DNA from: Planctomycetota bacterium
GTDB lineage: Bacteria > Planctomycetota > UBA1135 > GCA-002686595
Direction of reading: 5' to 3'
Assembly (NCBI GenBank): GCA_029259675.1
Contig: JAJDES010000181.1
Coordinates: forward strand, 1 to 5,622
DNA: 5,622 nucleotides
This document shows, in pieces, positions 5,518-5,622 of this stretch. The notes below the pieces were generated by a model. It was given only the letters and a program-made list of their open reading frames with translations, was not told the DNA's origin and made no database searches. Every line of letters starts with the position of its first letter. Within the stretch, counting starts at the first letter, position 1. The translations under genes and the position numbers were made by a program.

Positions 5518-5622
5518 CTCCACGGGGCCCCATGTCCGAGTTTGAAGGCCCGTCCAAGCTGGTTTATACGCGCAAGCAAAGAGGGGCTCATAGATCCATA
5601 TCAATGTGTGAATCCGACTCTG

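Larger units (their letters stand above)
5404..5622 (+). other. 3' end of window, no recognisable gene
   Basis: No frame here resembles a known protein. The longest forward possibility starts at ATG 5532 (MSEFEGPSKLVYTRKQRG) and stays open for 30 codons to the window edge. Its opening looks moderately protein-like, but the later codons (AGA, CAT, AGA, ATA, TCA) are unlike the GC-ending codons of the five real genes. A GGGG at 5524-5527 is its only ribosome-site candidate. It could be the start of a truncated gene or non-coding sequence; I cannot decide. No tRNA structure was found. Confidence 0.3.

Noticed and set aside
5580..5622. End of window looked faintly like a tRNA T-arm (GTGAATCCGACTC)
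   Set aside because: There is no GTTCRA loop, no matching acceptor or anticodon arm upstream, and the stem does not pair.

Overview
The window is an ordinary bacterial housekeeping segment with five recognisable genes, all on the + strand, at roughly 60% GC by eye. In order they are dnaX (5' end missing), the YbaB/EbfC nucleoid protein gene, recR, rpoN (sigma-54) and truA. The organism is probably a GC-rich Gram-negative-type bacterium. RpoN is absent from Actinobacteria, and the RpoN N-terminus (a Q-rich stretch followed by LPRMLQSLDVLQLS) reminds me most of Planctomycetota or deltaproteobacterial-type sequences. That placement is a weak impression, not a demonstration.

Positions 1-2805 hold the dnaX-ybaB-recR cluster, one of the best conserved small gene clusters in bacteria. 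dnaX and ybaB overlap by four bases (ATGA), so they are almost certainly co-transcribed and translationally coupled. recR follows ybaB after 32 bases that contain a 14-bp near-duplication starting over the ybaB stop codon. The products are the tau clamp-loader subunit of DNA polymerase III, a small DNA-binding protein, and the RecFOR-pathway recombination mediator.

Positions 2806-3073 are a 268-base gap with no convincing gene. It carries a GC-rich hairpin followed by five T residues, a plausible terminator that would separate the replication/repair operon from rpoN.

Positions 3074-5326 hold rpoN and truA, separated by about 120-140 bases. rpoN is not in its common proteobacterial setting (lptB, hpf and ptsN are absent here). 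A sequence resembling a sigma-54 -24/-12 promoter lies at the start of truA, which raises the weak possibility that the sigma factor influences its neighbour.

Positions 5327-5622 contain no recognisable gene. They hold a perfect 10-bp inverted repeat just after truA, a second weaker stem-loop, a possible promoter, and a short reading frame that runs off the end of the window and cannot be identified.

I found no CRISPR array, mobile element, RNA gene or defence system, and nothing that amounts to a new biological system. The points worth a second look are local: an enlarged zinc-module loop in DnaX, substitutions in otherwise conserved RpoN motifs, the recR-rpoN-truA order, and the non-coding hairpins.
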